Shown one piece after another: positions 4,838 through 5,488 of a DNA stretch of 5,488 bases. The stretch lies in assembly GCA_002431305.1 (NCBI GenBank), contig DJEG01000136.1, positions 1 through 5,488 of the forward strand. The letters are read 5' to 3'. The translations under genes and the position numbers were made by a program. Origin of the DNA: Ruminococcaceae bacterium UBA5904. GTDB lineage: Bacteria > Bacillota > Clostridia > Oscillospirales > Acutalibacteraceae. The stretch's first letter is position 1; the number at the start of each line of letters is the position of its first letter. The notes below the pieces were generated by a model. The model had not been told where the DNA came from. It was given only the letters and a program-made list of their open reading frames with translations, and searched no databases.

Positions 4838-5488
4838 TTATTTTATAACAACTTTAATAAATATCTTTTTGCCTTTTTTGAGTACAACATATCCCTTATC
4901 AAAATCCGAACGCTTGATAACTGCAACGGCAGATTCGGGTTTAACGTCGTCTACACTGACTCCGCCCTGGTCGATAAGTCTTCTGCCCTCTCCCTTGGAC
5001 TTTGCGATTGCACATTTTACAAGAAGTTCGGTAACGGCGATTGTACCGTCTGTAAAATCATTCTCACTGATTGAAACTTCAGGCATGGTATCGACGCTTG
5101 ACGCGCCGGAGAAAAGACTTCTCGCCGTAGTCTGAGCCTTCTGCGCCTCTTCTTCGCCGTGAACGAGCTTTGTAAGTTCGAATGCGAGAATTTCTTTCGC
5201 GGTATTAAGCTGACTGCCCTCCCACGAAGCCATTTCATCAATCTCTTCAATAGGCAGGAACGTGAGCATTCTGATGCACTTAAGTACGTCTGCATCATCA
5301 ACATTTCTCCAGTACTGATAGAACTCATATGGAGAAGTTTTGTTCGGGTCAAGCCATACAGCGTTGCCGGCGGTTTTGCCCATCTTCTTACCCTGCGAAT
5401 CGGTAAGAAGAGTAATAGTCATTGCGTGAGCGTCCTTGCCGAGCTTCTTTCTGATAAGCTCGGTACCGCCGAGCATATTGCTCCACTG
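4838..5488 (-). CDS. tyrS: Tyrosyl-tRNA synthetase, C-terminal 216 residues (5' end outside window)
   Basis: A class I aminoacyl-tRNA synthetase that charges tRNA-Tyr with tyrosine in the cytoplasm. The reading frame is open through the right edge, so the start and the first half (including the HIGH-type motif) are missing; an internal ATG at 5476 is not the start. Visible residues 1-15, QWSNMLGGTELIRKK, match the tyrosine-binding DQW...GTELIR region. KMGKT (35-39) is the KMSKS-class ATP loop, followed by AVWLD and the YQYWRNVDDADV helix typical of bacterial TyrS. Residues about 149-212 are the S4-like tRNA-binding domain (LLVKCAIAKSKGEGRRLIDQGGVSV). The C-terminus looks intact. The gene ends at a strong hairpin and converges on the membrane-protein gene; it has no evident functional link to it. 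Confidence 0.95.
   Translation of the reverse strand, partial: QWSNMLGGTELIRKKLGKDAHAMTITLLTDSQGKKMGKTAGNAVWLDPNKTSPYEFYQYWRNVDDADVLKCIRMLTFLPIEEIDEMASWEGSQLNTAKEILAFELTKLVHGEEEAQKAQTTARSLFSGASSVDTMPEVSISENDFTDGTIAVTELLVKCAIAKSKGEGRRLIDQGGVSVDDVKPESAVAVIKRSDFDKGYVVLKKGKKIFIKVVIK

Noticed and set aside
4790..5135. Two overlapping plus-strand open frames over tyrS
   Set aside because: Both are antisense to the tyrS C-terminus, and one begins inside the terminator hairpin; no protein-like features.

Overview
The window looks like chromosomal DNA from an anaerobic gut-type Clostridia (Firmicutes, possibly Oscillospiraceae-like). The signs are moderate GC content in genes with AT-rich gaps, strong AAGGAG-type ribosome binding sites, a pair of tandem feoA genes next to a short DtxR-type regulator, and a clostridial-style tyrosyl-tRNA synthetase. 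The taxon is inferred from gene style only. No tRNA, rRNA, CRISPR array or mobile element is visible.

Region 1 (1-1230) is an iron-homeostasis locus. Two feoA genes lie in tandem on the minus strand (309-521, then 60-281) and end at a hairpin terminator (24-46). A short DtxR/IdeR-like repressor gene (818-1183) diverges from them on the plus strand. The roughly 290-base gap between them is packed with regulatory sequence: a near-consensus feo promoter, a promoter for the regulator, three copies of a GTTAG-N6-CTAAC palindrome, a Fur-like 7-1-7 palindrome, another perfect palindrome over the feo -10 box, and inverted repeats that would fold in the feo leader RNA. The simplest reading is a regulator that binds ferrous iron and represses the feo operon and perhaps itself. 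feoB is not in the window; the left edge carries what may be half of a fourth operator, so feoB may begin just outside.

Region 2 (1195-3280) is a two-gene minus-strand operon: a Gfo/Idh/MocA-type NAD(P)-dependent oxidoreductase (2187-3155), then, 17 bases on, a dihydrodipicolinate synthase/N-acetylneuraminate lyase-superfamily aldolase (1246-2169). It has its own extended -10 promoter and a terminator between it and the convergent regulator gene.

Region 3 (3290-4774) is a divergent plus-strand gene for a polytopic membrane protein of about 494 residues with a striking N-terminal glycine-rich motif. I do not recognise a characterised family. Sharing a 134-base divergent promoter region with the oxidoreductase/aldolase operon, it may form with them a small uptake-and-catabolism cassette for a sugar, sugar acid or sialic-acid-like compound. 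This is the least explained part of the window.

Region 4 (4782-5488) holds the C-terminal half of tyrS on the minus strand, cut by the right edge, with a terminator facing the membrane-protein gene. Three gene starts (regulator, oxidoreductase, membrane protein) are moved to internal codons because ribosome binding site spacing fits them better.
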